Source: Arachnopeziza araneosa (taxonomy: Eukaryota; Ascomycota; Leotiomycetes; Helotiales; Arachnopezizaceae). Taken from it: DNA of 64,000 bases. Location: assembly GCA_003988855.1 (NCBI GenBank), contig QYAI01000039.1, positions 1 to 64,000 on the forward strand. The letters are read 5' to 3'. Made by a program: the position numbers and the translations under genes. The notes under the pieces are model-generated. The model was not told the origin of the DNA, searched no databases, and saw nothing but the letters and a program-made list of their open reading frames with translations. Shown in pieces: positions 22,583-33,798 of this stretch (positions are counted from its first letter, which is position 1; every line of letters begins with the position of its first letter).

Positions 22583-25142
22583 TTGGAAAATTGGAGCTCT
22601 GAAGGCTTGGATAGCATCCGGGGAACCGTATCTCGAGCCGGCTGGTTCTTCCCAGGCAATCCTACACAATTCTGGACCACAGATCAAGCATCACGCTTAG
22701 AGAATCTCGATGATCACACACATTCATTCAATGCACCTCGTCCAATTCAGAAGAATCGAACTGCATTTCGGCATCTCCGCAACCTTCACCGCCCAAAAAT
22801 AAGCCCTTCCCCATCAACTCGGAATCTTACTTGCCAGTTCAGGATCGGGGCTTCCGAGCGACTTGCAACAGAAGCTGAGAGGGCGCTTTTTATAGTTATG
22901 GCCGTCATACGGTTGGAATGATTGGCGGCGGCGAGTCCGCTAGCGGGGAAATTTGGTGGCAAGCCTATCGTTCAGCCGCACGCGATTCAGACTATTAAAT
23001 TGAGACCAATATACCTAGGTAGCTCAGTTGTATTCAGACAGGTGCCACGCACAAAGTTCTGCGCGGGAATTGTGAAAGCGAATGAATAGGAAAGAGATTT
23101 GCGTTCGATGATCGGGGAAAATAAAGAATCCTCGAGATCGAAATGTCAAGGCTTGAAGGTAATAGAACACCAATAGAAAGAACAAACTAGTTGCGGGAAA
23201 GAAACACTAAGACTCCATGCACGGCACAACCGGCACCTTTAGTAAGAGATTGCCACGTAGGGAGTGCCTTGGTAAATGCCCATCGGGTCATCTTGACCGA
23301 CTCCAACCTCAGGTCACGAGCAACTCACCACGTGATCCAGAGGTCAACAGGCCGCCGAAGTCCTGTCTCACAGAACAGAAGAGACATCAATCTCAAAAGA
23401 GGGAACCAGCCTCTATATAGCCTTGAGATCGCGAAATGCAACAAAAACCAAAAGTCACTGGGTGACTCAGACGGCCAGTCACTCCTGAGGCGCAGCTGAG
23501 CCTCTGAGCCGCTCTAGAGAACCTAAGCTAGTCCTCGTACCTTGGTTGAGGCTCCGCTGCGACATGGAATGATGTCTCCTTGCATCATAATGCGATTTGC
23601 AACAAATGCACATTCGCGCTGCACATGCGGGATCCATGACCTTGCGCTTGGCGGTCAGAGACGAAGCTTTCGAGACCGTTGTTGTAGAAATGAGTTTAGA
23701 AAGATTCCTTTTCAGGTTTTCATGAGGTCAATATATCATTTAACTTGGCCGTAGGAAGGGATGTTTATGGCCGGAAACGAGTTGGGGATTGTGGACACGT
23801 GACATTGGTTGTCTTGCAAGTTGAGTAGAGGTAAAGAATGGTCTTTCTCCTACGAAAAGAATACAGTTTTTAAGAGAGATGTTTCACAATCGATTTCTTG
23901 TCCGATTGGACTTGCTCCTCTGTGAAATGATTAAGCTCATTTACATTCTCTAGACCAAGAATCCTATCAGTCCGTAGTACTAGATGAGGCAAAGCATTTC
24001 GTAGTCCAACCTCAAGTCATCACTTCGAATATCAAATTTAGGCAAAGATTAAGTGCTTGAAACAAATATAATTGAACTTGCCAACCACTTTGGAAGAAAT
24101 TTGGTCGTGGACGAGGTAAAACCATCCTTCCAGAGCGATACCCTCACCGCCATGGATGAAGTGAAAGAGCAGAAAATTTGGCTACATTCACTCCGCCAGC
24201 TACCTACCATACAGAATTATTAAATAAGCGGTTTGCTTCCATCAACAACGCGCCACACCGGTAAAATCATCAAGGAGGGGAATCGAAAAGTCACACTCTG
24301 AGGTTAGCCGCATTAGGTAATAAAAATCATCAAGGAGGGGTATAGAAAAGTAACACTCTGGGGTTAGCCGCATGTGAATCAGTCCGACAATCATCAGCAA
24401 GGAGGGGTATAGAAAAGTAACTTTCAGAGCTAGTCGAAACACCAGCAAAAATCATCATGGAGGGGTATAGGGAGGTAACTTTCAGAGTCAGCCGATGCAG
24501 AAACCAACCCTTGATGACAGGGCGAGTTATAGATACACGACTTCTTTTTTGCCATTTTCTCCCCTATTATATCTGAATCTAGGTATACTTCAGATTTTCC
24601 TAATTACAAATCAACGCGTCTCAATCACTTGAGACTTTTTTTCAAGTAGCTAGAAGTAGAAGCTTTGAGTCCTTTAAAACTTCATAGCAAATCTGTAAAT
24701 CAGCTCTTTTTCCTCTCCTCTATTCATCAACACCCGCACCTTAACTCGGAAAGTTTGTGGATCCAAAATTGCCCGTGATAAAAAATTAGTGAGCGGTGAC
24801 AAGGTCTCTGCAAACACAATTGATGGTGAAGAATCTGCTTGTAGGAAACAACCACGTGATGAGAGGTGAATGTTGCTTTAGGCAAGGAACACTCTGTAAG
24901 CCCACAATGGAAATTCGCCACCCGGCCGAGCAATATTTCCCAGAAGGGCAATAATTCTTGGATCCATCCGACAGCTCTCCGAGAACACTTATGAGATTCA
25001 GATATCACCGGAGAGTCCACCCTAACTCCGTAGAGCGATTCTGTTATAAAACAACCATGTTCGCTCTGTAAATTAAGTTTCTGGGTATTCAATTCCATTC
25101 CATTCCATTCACACAGAAACACATAATACAGAAAGCCAAACA
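22583..25142. other. Gene-free stretch before the SDR gene
   Basis: No supported gene. Open frames here are short and lack domain signals. The region holds the minisatellite at 24.26-24.50 kb and CACGTGA motifs at 23329-23335, 23796-23802 and 24853-24859. A TTCCA pentamer run lies near 25092-25110, just upstream of the SDR start codon. Confidence 0.5.
24262..24500. repeat. Four-copy diverged minisatellite, period about 60-64 bp
   Basis: Four tandem copies begin near 24265, 24325, 24389 and 24450. Each has the order AATCATCA, then AGGAGGGG, then a TATAGAAAAGTAAC-type segment, then CTCTG/TTCAGAG and a TTAGCCGCAT-like end. Copies 1 and 2 are exactly 60 bp apart. The array ends at about 24500. 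On the minus strand the first two units read as a repeated 20-residue peptide, but the 64-bp spacing of the next unit breaks the frame, so coding is unlikely. Confidence 0.8.
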
Positions 25143-25988
25143 ATGACTTCCATTCCAGTTCTTTTGATCACTGGCGCTAACACTGGCCTTGGATTGGAGA
25201 CTGTCAAATCTCTGTGCAAGTCTTCCAGAGCATACACAATACTCCTGGGTGGCCGTGACTTGGAAAAGGCCAACAGCGCAGTCCTAGAATCACAGAAAGA
25301 ATTTCCTAGCAGTCAAAGTACTGTGGCTGCCGTGCAAATAGACACTGAAGATGATGAATCGATTTCTCAACTGTTTGAGCATATTTCCAAACAGTATGGT
25401 CAGCTGGATATTTTGATCAACAACACAGGTAAGTGCTCCGATCCTTGGGATTATTTGAGTGCTAAATCAAAGGTAGGAGCTCTATTCGACTCACAACTCT
25501 ACGCCGGAAAGATGACAATGAGAGAGATGTGGAACAAATCATGGGCAGTCAACACAACTGGAACGCAGGTTTTGACTCATACTTTTGTCCCTCTTCTCCT
25601 CAAATCGACAGATCCAAGACTTCTCTTCATCACAAGCGGGACGTCGACCATGACGGAACATGAGAATGCCGCTCTCGCCGTGAACAGATCCCCAACGAAG
25701 GGCTGGCCCAAGCAACCGAACGGTGTCCCAGCTTACCGGGCCAGCAAAACAGGGATGAATATGATGATGCTTGAATGGACACGAGTCTTGAAGGAGGATG
25801 GGGTGAAGATCTGGTGCATTTCTCCGGGATATCTGGCAACAGGGTTGGGCGGGAGTAAAGAGACTAATAAGCAGATGGGAGCGCAAGATCCAGCCTTGGG
25901 TGCCAATTTTGTCAGAGATGTTGTTGAGGGTGCTCGTGATCACGATGTTGGAAAGGGGATTCGTAGAACAGATGTTCAGCCTTGGTAA
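25143..25988 (+). CDS. Short-chain dehydrogenase/reductase (SDR)
   Basis: A classical SDR, an NAD(P)-dependent oxidoreductase. It carries the cofactor motif TGANTGLG (10-17), NNTG (93-96), and YRASK with catalytic Tyr182 and Lys186. The frame is open throughout, but I infer a 48-nt intron at 25429-25476 (GTAAGT…GTAG). It lies exactly after the conserved NNTG, and removing it joins NNTG to ALFDSQLYAGKMTMREMW, as in other SDRs. Because 48 is a multiple of three and contains no stop, an intron-blind reading adds 16 odd residues. The spliced protein is 265 aa, a normal SDR length. It lies about 500 bp upstream of a Zn2Cys6 gene on the same strand. Substrate unknown. Confidence 0.92.
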   Translation: MTSIPVLLITGANTGLGLETVKSLCKSSRAYTILLGGRDLEKANSAVLESQKEFPSSQSTVAAVQIDTEDDESISQLFEHISKQYGQLDILINNTGKCSDPWDYLSAKSKVGALFDSQLYAGKMTMREMWNKSWAVNTTGTQVLTHTFVPLLLKSTDPRLLFITSGTSTMTEHENAALAVNRSPTKGWPKQPNGVPAYRASKTGMNMMMLEWTRVLKEDGVKIWCISPGYLATGLGGSKETNKQMGAQDPALGANFVRDVVEGARDHDVGKGIRRTDVQPW

Positions 25989-26489
25989 TTTAGGCAAACT
26001 CTTCCATAGAAGAATTAGACTGCTGTTGAATGTAAGCCGGTCACGCTTGCGTAGTTTGGATGGTGGTGAAACTTGACGTGTGATTTCGAATATTCAGCAT
26101 CATCTCTATGCCCACCCCCAGGACTTAAGCCTCTTAATATTATCAGACATCTTTTGACATCCAAGACCCCGCATTCATAGCTTCTCATCTCTCCTTGAGT
26201 ACGGAATACTAGACATTTTCCAAACACCCAGCTCCTTCGTTGAGCTAGACCTAAACGCGCTAGGTAATATCCTCTGACTTTTTTGTTGCACATCGCAACC
26301 TCGCTCAGATTTCCAGGCGCCGCTGTGCGGCCGCACCATCCGCATCGCGTCCCTCAAAACGCCAAAACCGCGATAAAAAAAAATCAACTGCATGTAGTTG
26401 AAAACTCCCACAGAATCAATCACGTGTCAAGTGCTTCATCGTTCAGCTCATGATTGATTGTTCGCCGACACAAGACTTGAGAACAGAAA
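25989..26489. promoter_or_regulatory. Promoter region of the second Zn2Cys6 gene
   Basis: About 500 bp between the SDR stop and the regulator start. TCACGTG occurs at 26420-26426, 64 bp upstream of the ATG. Nothing else was recognised. Confidence 0.35.
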
Positions 26490-28649
26490 ATGTCTGACAT
26501 TTCGAGCTTTACGGGGAAATTCCGAGTACGTACAACAGATGCTGCACCTAGGAAATTGCCCACGAGGGTCACGAAGCGGCCTCGAGAATCCCTTGTGTGC
26601 AACCAGTGCCGGAAATCCAAGCTGCGATGCGATCGTGGTCAGCCATGCGAAAACTGCATCAAGAGAGATGAGGGAGTCTTCTGTAGCTACCAAAAACCTT
26701 CGACGCCAGGCAACGATTCTGATCGCAATGTCGCTGCTGAAGATAGATTGTTACATCTGGAATCCATGGTTAAGCAATTGATACAAAATCAATCATTGCC
26801 GTATTCTGCAAACGCCCAAACCCCATCACTGGAGCAATCCCAAGATTCAACGGAATGTACGAACCATCTTCAATCTCAGCAGGTTGACAGCTTGAAATAC
26901 GTTGGCTCAACACACTGGTCTTCAGTTTTGGACGATATTCAGGAATTGAGAATTGCTTTGGGTAGCTTTCTAGGCTCCAAGTCTGCTGAAAGCCATGCTC
27001 CACCCGAAATTTCTTCGTTGGGGACCGAACTGATATTTGGTTCACCAACTGATTACGGTGTTCAAATAATCCTCTCTCAGCACTTGCCTCCCAGAGTTGA
27101 AGTTGATCGTTTTGTTTCAACCTATTTTCGAGGAGAGACTTTTATTGTTCCATTCATTCATACATACCAGTTTCAACGTCAATATCAAGATTTCTGGGCG
27201 GATCCTGCAAGTGTTAACCCCCTGTGGCTTTCTATGTTATTCTCTGTTTGTCATATGGCATCAATGCTTGTGCAAGCCACGGGCCATCAGAATGCATCGC
27301 AGAAGTACCTAGGAGCTAGAAACTCTGTTTTGCATACAGCTGCTGGGAAATGCCTTGTATTAGGGGAATATTACCGTCCGCAGAAGTTTGCCTTGGAAGC
27401 ACTCGCGATGTATGGCCATAGCAAGAACCTGACGAGCCTTGATCCTTCCAGAGAAGTTGGCACCATCCTTGGTATGGTCATTCGTCTGTCGTATGAGATG
27501 GGATATCATCGAGATCCGGACTCACTGGGGTCCTTCACAATATTCGAGGGAGAGATGAGACGAAGGTTCTGGGCGGTCTGTAAGCAATATGATTTGATGA
27601 TTTCCTTCATGCTTGGCCTCCCAAGCAACGTTTGTCTTGCAAACTGCGACACCAAGCCGCCGAGAAACCTGCTAGACTCAGACTTCGATGAGGATACGAA
27701 AGTTTTACCTGCTTCTCGATCCGAAAATGAAGCAACTAGACTTTTGTGGTTCATTGTCAAAGATAGGCAAATGGTCAGCTTCAGTAAAGTTTGTGAAGAC
27801 GCTCTCTCATTCCGAGAGAAATCCGAAGCCGAAATCATCCAGCTTGACACTGAAATTCGACAGATGCACGCCATGACGCCTCCAATCTTGCAGATACGTC
27901 CTCTTGCGGAATCGATCGTCGACCAACCATTTCTCATCATGACCCGAATATATGTCGAGTTTATTTACCTGAAGAGTCTTTGTGCTTTGCATCGCAAATA
28001 CATGGCTCGTGGCAATGCTTTCAGTACCAAAGTTTGTGTCGAAGCTGGGACGAAAATTGTAAGTCAATTTATTGACATGGAGAAGGAGTTCGCGCCGGGT
28101 GGTCAACTGAACATCGAATCTTGGATGTTGACAAATTTCAACATGAACGACTTGCACCTAGGCATCATGGTTCTCTGTTTAGTAGTGCACATCCGCCGAA
28201 AACAGGATTCCGAAAATTCTCTCATCAATACTGGCACAGAAAGCAAAGTGGTTGAATTACTTGAAAAATCATACTCCATTTGTATGGAAAAGTCTGCGGC
28301 AAGTCGGGACGCGCGCCGAGTCTCACATGCAATTCGAGTTACATTGACTGGCGTTAAGTCCCTGGACGCAGCAAGAACATCTATCTCTCAATCTCCCCAA
28401 ACAATATCTGAGGCTTTCCCGGACGTACCAAATCTTGCAGGTGGAGTATCTGATGATGGTGCAGTAGCGTTGATGTTACCTCCTTGGAATGGCTACACTC
28501 ATGAGAATGAGTTGGCCTTTGGAGTTCTCGACCCTTTCAATTTCATGAACAATGATATTGAAAATATGGACTGGTCACGTTTCGAAGCAGAGCTTACAGG
28601 GGATGTTAGCACATTTAGTGCTAATGTTGAACAGCTTGAAGAACCTTGA
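26490..28649 (+). CDS. Zn2Cys6 fungal-specific transcription factor
   Basis: A nuclear regulator of 719 aa, apparently intronless. The N-terminal zinc cluster is CNQCRKSKLRCDRGQPCENC followed by Cys65, giving Cys37, 40, 47, 53, 56 and 65. A leucine-containing linker (RLLHLESMVKQLIQNQ, about 87-102) could be a dimerisation coiled coil. The middle homology domain (PF04082) is recognisable from VDRFVSTYFRGETFIVPFIH through AMYGHSKNL, VIRLSYEMGYHRDP and MRRRFWAVCKQYDLMISFML. The C terminus is acidic and aromatic, as in activation domains. Its close partner is the upstream SDR gene, which it may control; the second SDR at 33.8 kb is another candidate. No specific target can be read from the sequence. 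Confidence 0.93.
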   Translation: MSDISSFTGKFRVRTTDAAPRKLPTRVTKRPRESLVCNQCRKSKLRCDRGQPCENCIKRDEGVFCSYQKPSTPGNDSDRNVAAEDRLLHLESMVKQLIQNQSLPYSANAQTPSLEQSQDSTECTNHLQSQQVDSLKYVGSTHWSSVLDDIQELRIALGSFLGSKSAESHAPPEISSLGTELIFGSPTDYGVQIILSQHLPPRVEVDRFVSTYFRGETFIVPFIHTYQFQRQYQDFWADPASVNPLWLSMLFSVCHMASMLVQATGHQNASQKYLGARNSVLHTAAGKCLVLGEYYRPQKFALEALAMYGHSKNLTSLDPSREVGTILGMVIRLSYEMGYHRDPDSLGSFTIFEGEMRRRFWAVCKQYDLMISFMLGLPSNVCLANCDTKPPRNLLDSDFDEDTKVLPASRSENEATRLLWFIVKDRQMVSFSKVCEDALSFREKSEAEIIQLDTEIRQMHAMTPPILQIRPLAESIVDQPFLIMTRIYVEFIYLKSLCALHRKYMARGNAFSTKVCVEAGTKIVSQFIDMEKEFAPGGQLNIESWMLTNFNMNDLHLGIMVLCLVVHIRRKQDSENSLINTGTESKVVELLEKSYSICMEKSAASRDARRVSHAIRVTLTGVKSLDAARTSISQSPQTISEAFPDVPNLAGGVSDDGAVALMLPPWNGYTHENELAFGVLDPFNFMNNDIENMDWSRFEAELTGDVSTFSANVEQLEEP

Positions 28650-29257
28650 ACAGTCTGATACAAAGCTTTTCTGCTGGCCTAACTTGGATGAAATAAAGCC
28701 AGGCGCATTTCAGGGAAGAAGGATGGATTTCATCCCGGATCTCAGCATATGGTCGTTCTTCATTTTCCCAGATAATGAATTGGGCTTGGCAGGAGAATAT
28801 ATTAAAAGCACTGATGCTGCATGGAATCGAAATTGGCTCGCTATTCTGGTCCCTATTCTAGTCCAAAATAGGGGTAAGCGAAGATTAATCATCGCGAGCC
28901 TCTGTACCCCTGAGCCGCACGTCAGCACTAAGCTTGGATTCACGCCCTACGCAACTCATGTTTTAGATTCTCTTAAATCCCACGAATCGATGAGGCTTTC
29001 GGCGTTTAGAGTGGGACGGCGGCCGACATCTGAGTGAGAATCATGCGCTCTATGGCTCATAAACGCGCCTCGGTACTTCTCTTCTGATTCCAAATTCTCG
29101 TCCGTGATACCCTTATGCCACCAGATGACCATTCCAGGGCCCGAGATAACCTTGTGTGGTCACACCAGCTCGGGATTCTTGCAATTCTCTCATTGAATTC
29201 ATCCCTTTAACATAACTTCATTCCTGTTCTTTACTTTAAGCTAATTGACACTTCAAA
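28650..29257. other. Intergenic spacer
   Basis: No supported gene or repeat. An open frame overlapping the regulator's 3' end (28552-29037) has no recognisable domain and is treated as chance. Confidence 0.45.
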
Positions 29258-30662
29258 ATGGCAGCCCAATTAAGTTCTTCGTTTTCTTCAGCGAATCGAG
29301 GGGCTTTGATGACTATATTCACACCTCCGGCTTCATGTCTTGATGAGATGACCCTTGTCAGCTATCCAACGAGCTTGAGTTCGAATTCTACATATACTTT
29401 TTCGACAACCAAGATATACAAAAATCATTATAGGTGGGGTAACAGCGACTGCGTGAGGATCCCTAGCCTTTACCACTCTTTATATTTTCCTTTACCTAGA
29501 CTCCATATTTCACAGGCTGTGGCACTGATCGGTACACTTCGGGACAACAATGATGCATAATCAATGAATCACAATACAGCATGAAGAAATACAAAGATAT
29601 AATGGTGCACAGGGGCATTCAAAGAACAACTCAGACTGCTTGGACTCTTTAAATATGTGTGATGTTCAAGCTCTGATGAGCCATTTACAAGTTGACTCTG
29701 GTAAGACAGAAGGTATGCTAACTTCTGGATTCCAGTATCCTCCTACAATCGCTACACTTAGTGGAAGTACAAGATGGGGAAATGGGTATTATTATTGTAT
29801 GGTAATCTCCCAAGTCAATTCCTGTATGCTGAGATTATATAGCACCAGGAATTTGTCCCAGTGGATGGACAAGCGCCTGTCAAATTTCAAATAGCGCGCT
29901 GGCATTCTCAACATCATTAAACAGCGACACAACAGGTGTCATGTGTTGTCCATCGTATGCGATCTGCCTTTCGTTTAGGAGTATCGTTTAACAAGTAGCA
30001 GCAATTGGGATTGTGTGACTGGGTCGACGACTCTCACTGCGCATGGCTGCACCACTCTTCTCTGGGAAGGTCAAGTGTTGACTAGCGTCTGGGCCGCACC
30101 TCAACCTACCCCATCCATTCCGATAGTAGTACCTTCATCACGGAGTTTGGGTAATTATACCATGGATATCGACAGTGTTATGACATGCGACGGAATTCCA
30201 GTGCTGTGGCAAAGCACAGACATTGCGATTCTGTCTCTCCTCGGGATACCATACACATCTGCTCAAACCTCGCACGTCATCCCCGCAGCTACCAACATAT
30301 TGACACCATCTCCATCCAGTAGTGCAAAATCAGGCATATCAACCGGAGCGAAAGCTGCCATTGGAGTTGTCATCCCCGCCTTATTTCTTGCTCTTATCCT
30401 AGGTGTTTTCTTCTTCTTCCGGAGAAGAGGGACGAAGAAGCAATTACACCACGAGTTACCTACATCCACGAGTTTGACGACCTGGGCTATGGATGATATG
30501 GTAACGAAAGATGCTGGCGAGTTGGATTCTGGAGAGAGATATGAAGCAGCCGAGGGGCAGATCGTGGAAATGGGTGGTATTGAGAAGATTATAAAGAAAG
30601 ATTACCCAGATGTTGTATATGAGATGGATGGAGATGGAGTATTCCCAGATAGGAAGAAGTGA
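29258..30662 (+). CDS. Cys-rich single-pass membrane protein, sensor-like
   Basis: An ascomycete-type single-pass membrane protein of unknown function. Exons are 29258-29452, 29736-29796, 29843-29954 and 29999-30662, giving 343 aa. Phases chain correctly and rebuild the motif string of the family: a CLDE N-terminal segment, SDC-YPP across intron 1, YYYSPGICPSGWTSAC across intron 2, and MCCPS-SNWDC across intron 3. A Ser/Thr/Pro-rich stalk follows, then one helix (AAIGVVIPALFLALILGVFF, about 242-263), a RRRGTKK stop-transfer and an acidic cytosolic tail. There is no N-terminal signal peptide, so insertion would rely on the internal helix. Intron 1 is long (283 nt) compared with 44-46 nt for the others. 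A role in surface sensing, as for Mid2-like proteins, is a guess. Confidence 0.8.
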
Positions 30663-31181
30663 GTTTAGGTAGAGTCACGGTGCTGACTCAAAGGCTGGAA
30701 TGCTCCAGGAGGGAAATGGTCAACATAGAAATCCCGGCCCCCACGATTCATGCTTATTGGATGGAAGAAGCATATAGGCGTTGAAAATGGGACAAATGAA
30801 TGAATTAATATAATGTAAATAGAGCTAACGATTCATTCGTCAAGATGTAACTACCTCGCGCTTAACCAAAGAGGATGGGACAATCTCCACGCGGAACCCA
30901 GAGAGGACAAACAGGTTAAAGCGGGGTGGCGATTCTCAATGCACTATTCCACTTCTTTTGGTCATCGCACATAGGGAAATTTATATTTCCTAGGCCAACG
31001 ATAGCTCAACAGAGATGCGCTTGCGCCTTTGACCAGGAGCTACTCATGCAAGAGATCGGTGGGTGGCCATGAGGCTCCATGCATGATGGCGGCGCGGCCC
31101 GGTCTAAAGTTTCACTACCAAACCCAGCCACAAATACCATCACACCTCACTTTGAGTCTTTCCTACTCTCAGAACAAAACC

Positions 31182-33218
31182 ATGAATATTCCCCAGGAAG
31201 TATCCTCTACTCACTTCATCTACCAACCTCTTCCCGTTGTAGAAAACGAGGTCCACATCCGCCTCCTTCTCCTCCAGCCTGGTTCAGGAGATGACGAAAT
31301 ATGCGGCAAGCTCATCCACAACGCGTCGACGCGGAGCAAACAGGGAATAGATTACCACACTGCTACCACTTACTATGAAGCCCTATCGTACATGTGGGGA
31401 ACCCCAGCCACCACGCACTTCATCCTCTTGGACGGGAAGCGCTTTCCCGTGCGAGAAAATCTCTGGTTGGCACTGACTCGGCTACGCCTGGAGAATAAGG
31501 AGAGAACCATCTGGATCGATGCCATCTGCATCAACCAGGGTGATGTGGAGGAAAAGAATGTGCAGGTTGCTCAGATGGGAATCGTGTACATGGGATCCAA
31601 GAAGACGCTTGCTTGGCTCGGAGAGGATGATTTGGGGCTGGGGGAGCCGGCTTGTGATGTGATATCGGGGATGAGTGGGACGTCGCAGTCGGCGAAATTC
31701 TGGCTTGATCTTGTGGAGAGATGGAAAGCGAGACCGAAAGGTGATGAGGGGAAGGATATACGGCAATGGTACGCGCTTTTGAAATTGGTGCAGCTGGAGT
31801 ATTGGAAGAGGTTGTGGATTATGCAAGAGGTTGTATTGGGGTATACGGTGGAGTTGCACTGGGGAAAAGGGATCCTCGGATGGGAGACCATCAAAGGTAT
31901 TTTGACGAGTGTGTCGGATTTAGAGGACGATAAAGACGTGGGGTTGGAATTTCAGGAGACGAGCAGGGCCTTGACTGAGACCGTGATGACACGACTGATT
32001 CGACAGAAGTATGGTGGAGGGAAAGTCAACTACTTTGGTCGAAACGATATGTTTGATTTGCTTTCTGAATACCAAGAGGCAGGTTGTTTTGATATCAGGG
32101 ATAGAGTCTACGGGATGAACGGTATCAGCATGCAACGGATTCCAGTGGATTATTCAAAAGCACCAGCTGAGCTCTGTCAAAGGGTACTCTCCGACCGATT
32201 CTCGATAGAGCTGAAAGATTTCAAATCTCGCTTACAGAATACAATAATGCTTCGTTTTGACTTCTTTGATGTCATATCCGGAGGCGAATTTGTGTACAAG
32301 ATCTTGCTGGAATCGAACCTTCGTCCCGGTGATGCTTACGTCGCAACCAGCAAGGATTTGGAATCAAAGATCGTTGTGTCAGGTTGCAACATCGGTGGAG
32401 ATATCTGCTTCGTTACAGATACACTTGACGTATATCGTGAGCTCTCCCAGCATTCAATCAAGGAATTGCTAGCTTCTCGACTGAGTCCTTGGATTTTGTC
32501 AGAGGCGCTCACCGTGCAACTTCAGTATGTTTCTCATCTTATGAAGGAAGCTTCAAGTTTGCTCCCGAAAGTTTTCGGAAATCCGAACACAAACCTCTGT
32601 TATGCGATCTCCGAAGGGTCTTCCTATGGTCAAGAGCAAACCCATGATGCTGCTCTGTCGCCGTATGAAAACTGGGAGGCAGGAAAAGTAAAGTGGGAGA
32701 AAACCAAAGAAACTTGGAAGAAAGAAGACGAAGAAAGATCACATACAGCTTTCCCGACCTCCTCACTGTCGCTTGAGGATATGATAGCGAATTTGATCTT
32801 TACTACAGCCGCGAATCTTGATCTCGGCGTATCAAAAGAAACCAAAATTGGCTTCACCAGCAACGGCCTGATTAGTTTTATCCCTGCAAACATCACTCGA
32901 GGAGATATTATCTGCACTTTCCGAGAATCTCGAACCTTTTTAGTGATGAGAGCTGAGGCAGAGAAGTATGTCCCAGTTGGAGTTGCATCAAGCTTCAATC
33001 GAGATTTAGACAACGATTCTACGATGAACGTTCGGGGTGGAACATTTGGCTTCGATCAAGTACCGGACAGACTGATGTGGCTATATCTTGATATCAAGAT
33101 TCTACAACTTCTCTGTAGCTTTGATTGTGAGCATTCAAGCAACCAGAAAACGCTCTTTCGGTTGAAGGAAGGAGTAAGGAGAGGATTGAATCCTTGGGGG
33201 AACTTCTTGCGGCCATAA
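31182..33218 (+). CDS. HET-domain heterokaryon incompatibility protein
   Basis: A HET-domain protein (PF06985) of 678 aa. This family triggers programmed cell death on non-self recognition during hyphal fusion. The three conserved blocks are present: YEALSYMWG (65-73), RTIWIDAICINQ (108-119) and the YWKRLWIMQEVVLG block (near 210). The C-terminal 400 residues have no domain I can name; there is no NACHT, ankyrin or WD repeat. The start at 31182 was chosen because it lies shortly before the HET core. An in-frame ATG at 31029 would add 51 residues of low-complexity, untypical sequence. The gene appears intronless. It is flanked by the Cys-rich membrane protein and an SDR. Confidence 0.93.
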   Translation: MNIPQEVSSTHFIYQPLPVVENEVHIRLLLLQPGSGDDEICGKLIHNASTRSKQGIDYHTATTYYEALSYMWGTPATTHFILLDGKRFPVRENLWLALTRLRLENKERTIWIDAICINQGDVEEKNVQVAQMGIVYMGSKKTLAWLGEDDLGLGEPACDVISGMSGTSQSAKFWLDLVERWKARPKGDEGKDIRQWYALLKLVQLEYWKRLWIMQEVVLGYTVELHWGKGILGWETIKGILTSVSDLEDDKDVGLEFQETSRALTETVMTRLIRQKYGGGKVNYFGRNDMFDLLSEYQEAGCFDIRDRVYGMNGISMQRIPVDYSKAPAELCQRVLSDRFSIELKDFKSRLQNTIMLRFDFFDVISGGEFVYKILLESNLRPGDAYVATSKDLESKIVVSGCNIGGDICFVTDTLDVYRELSQHSIKELLASRLSPWILSEALTVQLQYVSHLMKEASSLLPKVFGNPNTNLCYAISEGSSYGQEQTHDAALSPYENWEAGKVKWEKTKETWKKEDEERSHTAFPTSSLSLEDMIANLIFTTAANLDLGVSKETKIGFTSNGLISFIPANITRGDIICTFRESRTFLVMRAEAEKYVPVGVASSFNRDLDNDSTMNVRGGTFGFDQVPDRLMWLYLDIKILQLLCSFDCEHSSNQKTLFRLKEGVRRGLNPWGNFLRP

Positions 33219-33798
33219 ATGAGTCGATTACATTAGCCAATGGAAGCCCAACGATCAAGCTCATAGGTTTATTATTATGTTTTGTGTACCAGATAGGAGC
33301 CAAAACTCACAAGAAAGAGGAAATATTGAGTGAAGATGGATATCACGTGAATCAATACCGTGTGACGGGCTTCCAAGTCCGACGGCCTAAAATACCTCCG
33401 AGTCAAAAGGGTTGTCAGGGTCACGTGCTTGGAGTTAAACTTTTAAACCCGAGATGTGACACCGAAGAAAGTACGACAGACTCTAGCGGGATGGACGAAC
33501 TGGAGTCCGACTACTGAATTATCCCAAGATTTGAATAGCTGAAGCCATGGAGAGGTGGTATATAAAGGTTACCGAGCTCACTCAAAGATGGAGGAGAACA
33601 CATCCAACATCTGCCTTGACAAGCAAGTTCTTCCCGCCTTGAATTCAAATATTTTACCTTAATTGCGGTACGTTCGAACTTGTTCACTTGAATTGAGTGA
33701 GACAGGAAATTAACAGTTGAACAAGAAACCAAGAAATTGGAACGCTGCCAAGTTCCATATCAGATCATCGAGAAAGGACAACCTTTTGATATCCCATC

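Noticed and set aside
24242..24448. Repeat-peptide gene on the minus strand over the minisatellite
   Set aside because: Only two units stay in frame. The 64-bp spacing of the third unit breaks the repeat peptide, so coding is unlikely.
24727..25143. 138-codon frame on the minus strand ending at the SDR start codon
   Set aside because: It covers the SDR promoter, is rich in Cys, His and Trp without any domain, and has no homology I can recognise.
31029..31181. Upstream in-frame start for the HET gene
   Set aside because: The added 51 residues are untypical, and the ATG at 31182 lies directly before the conserved HET region.
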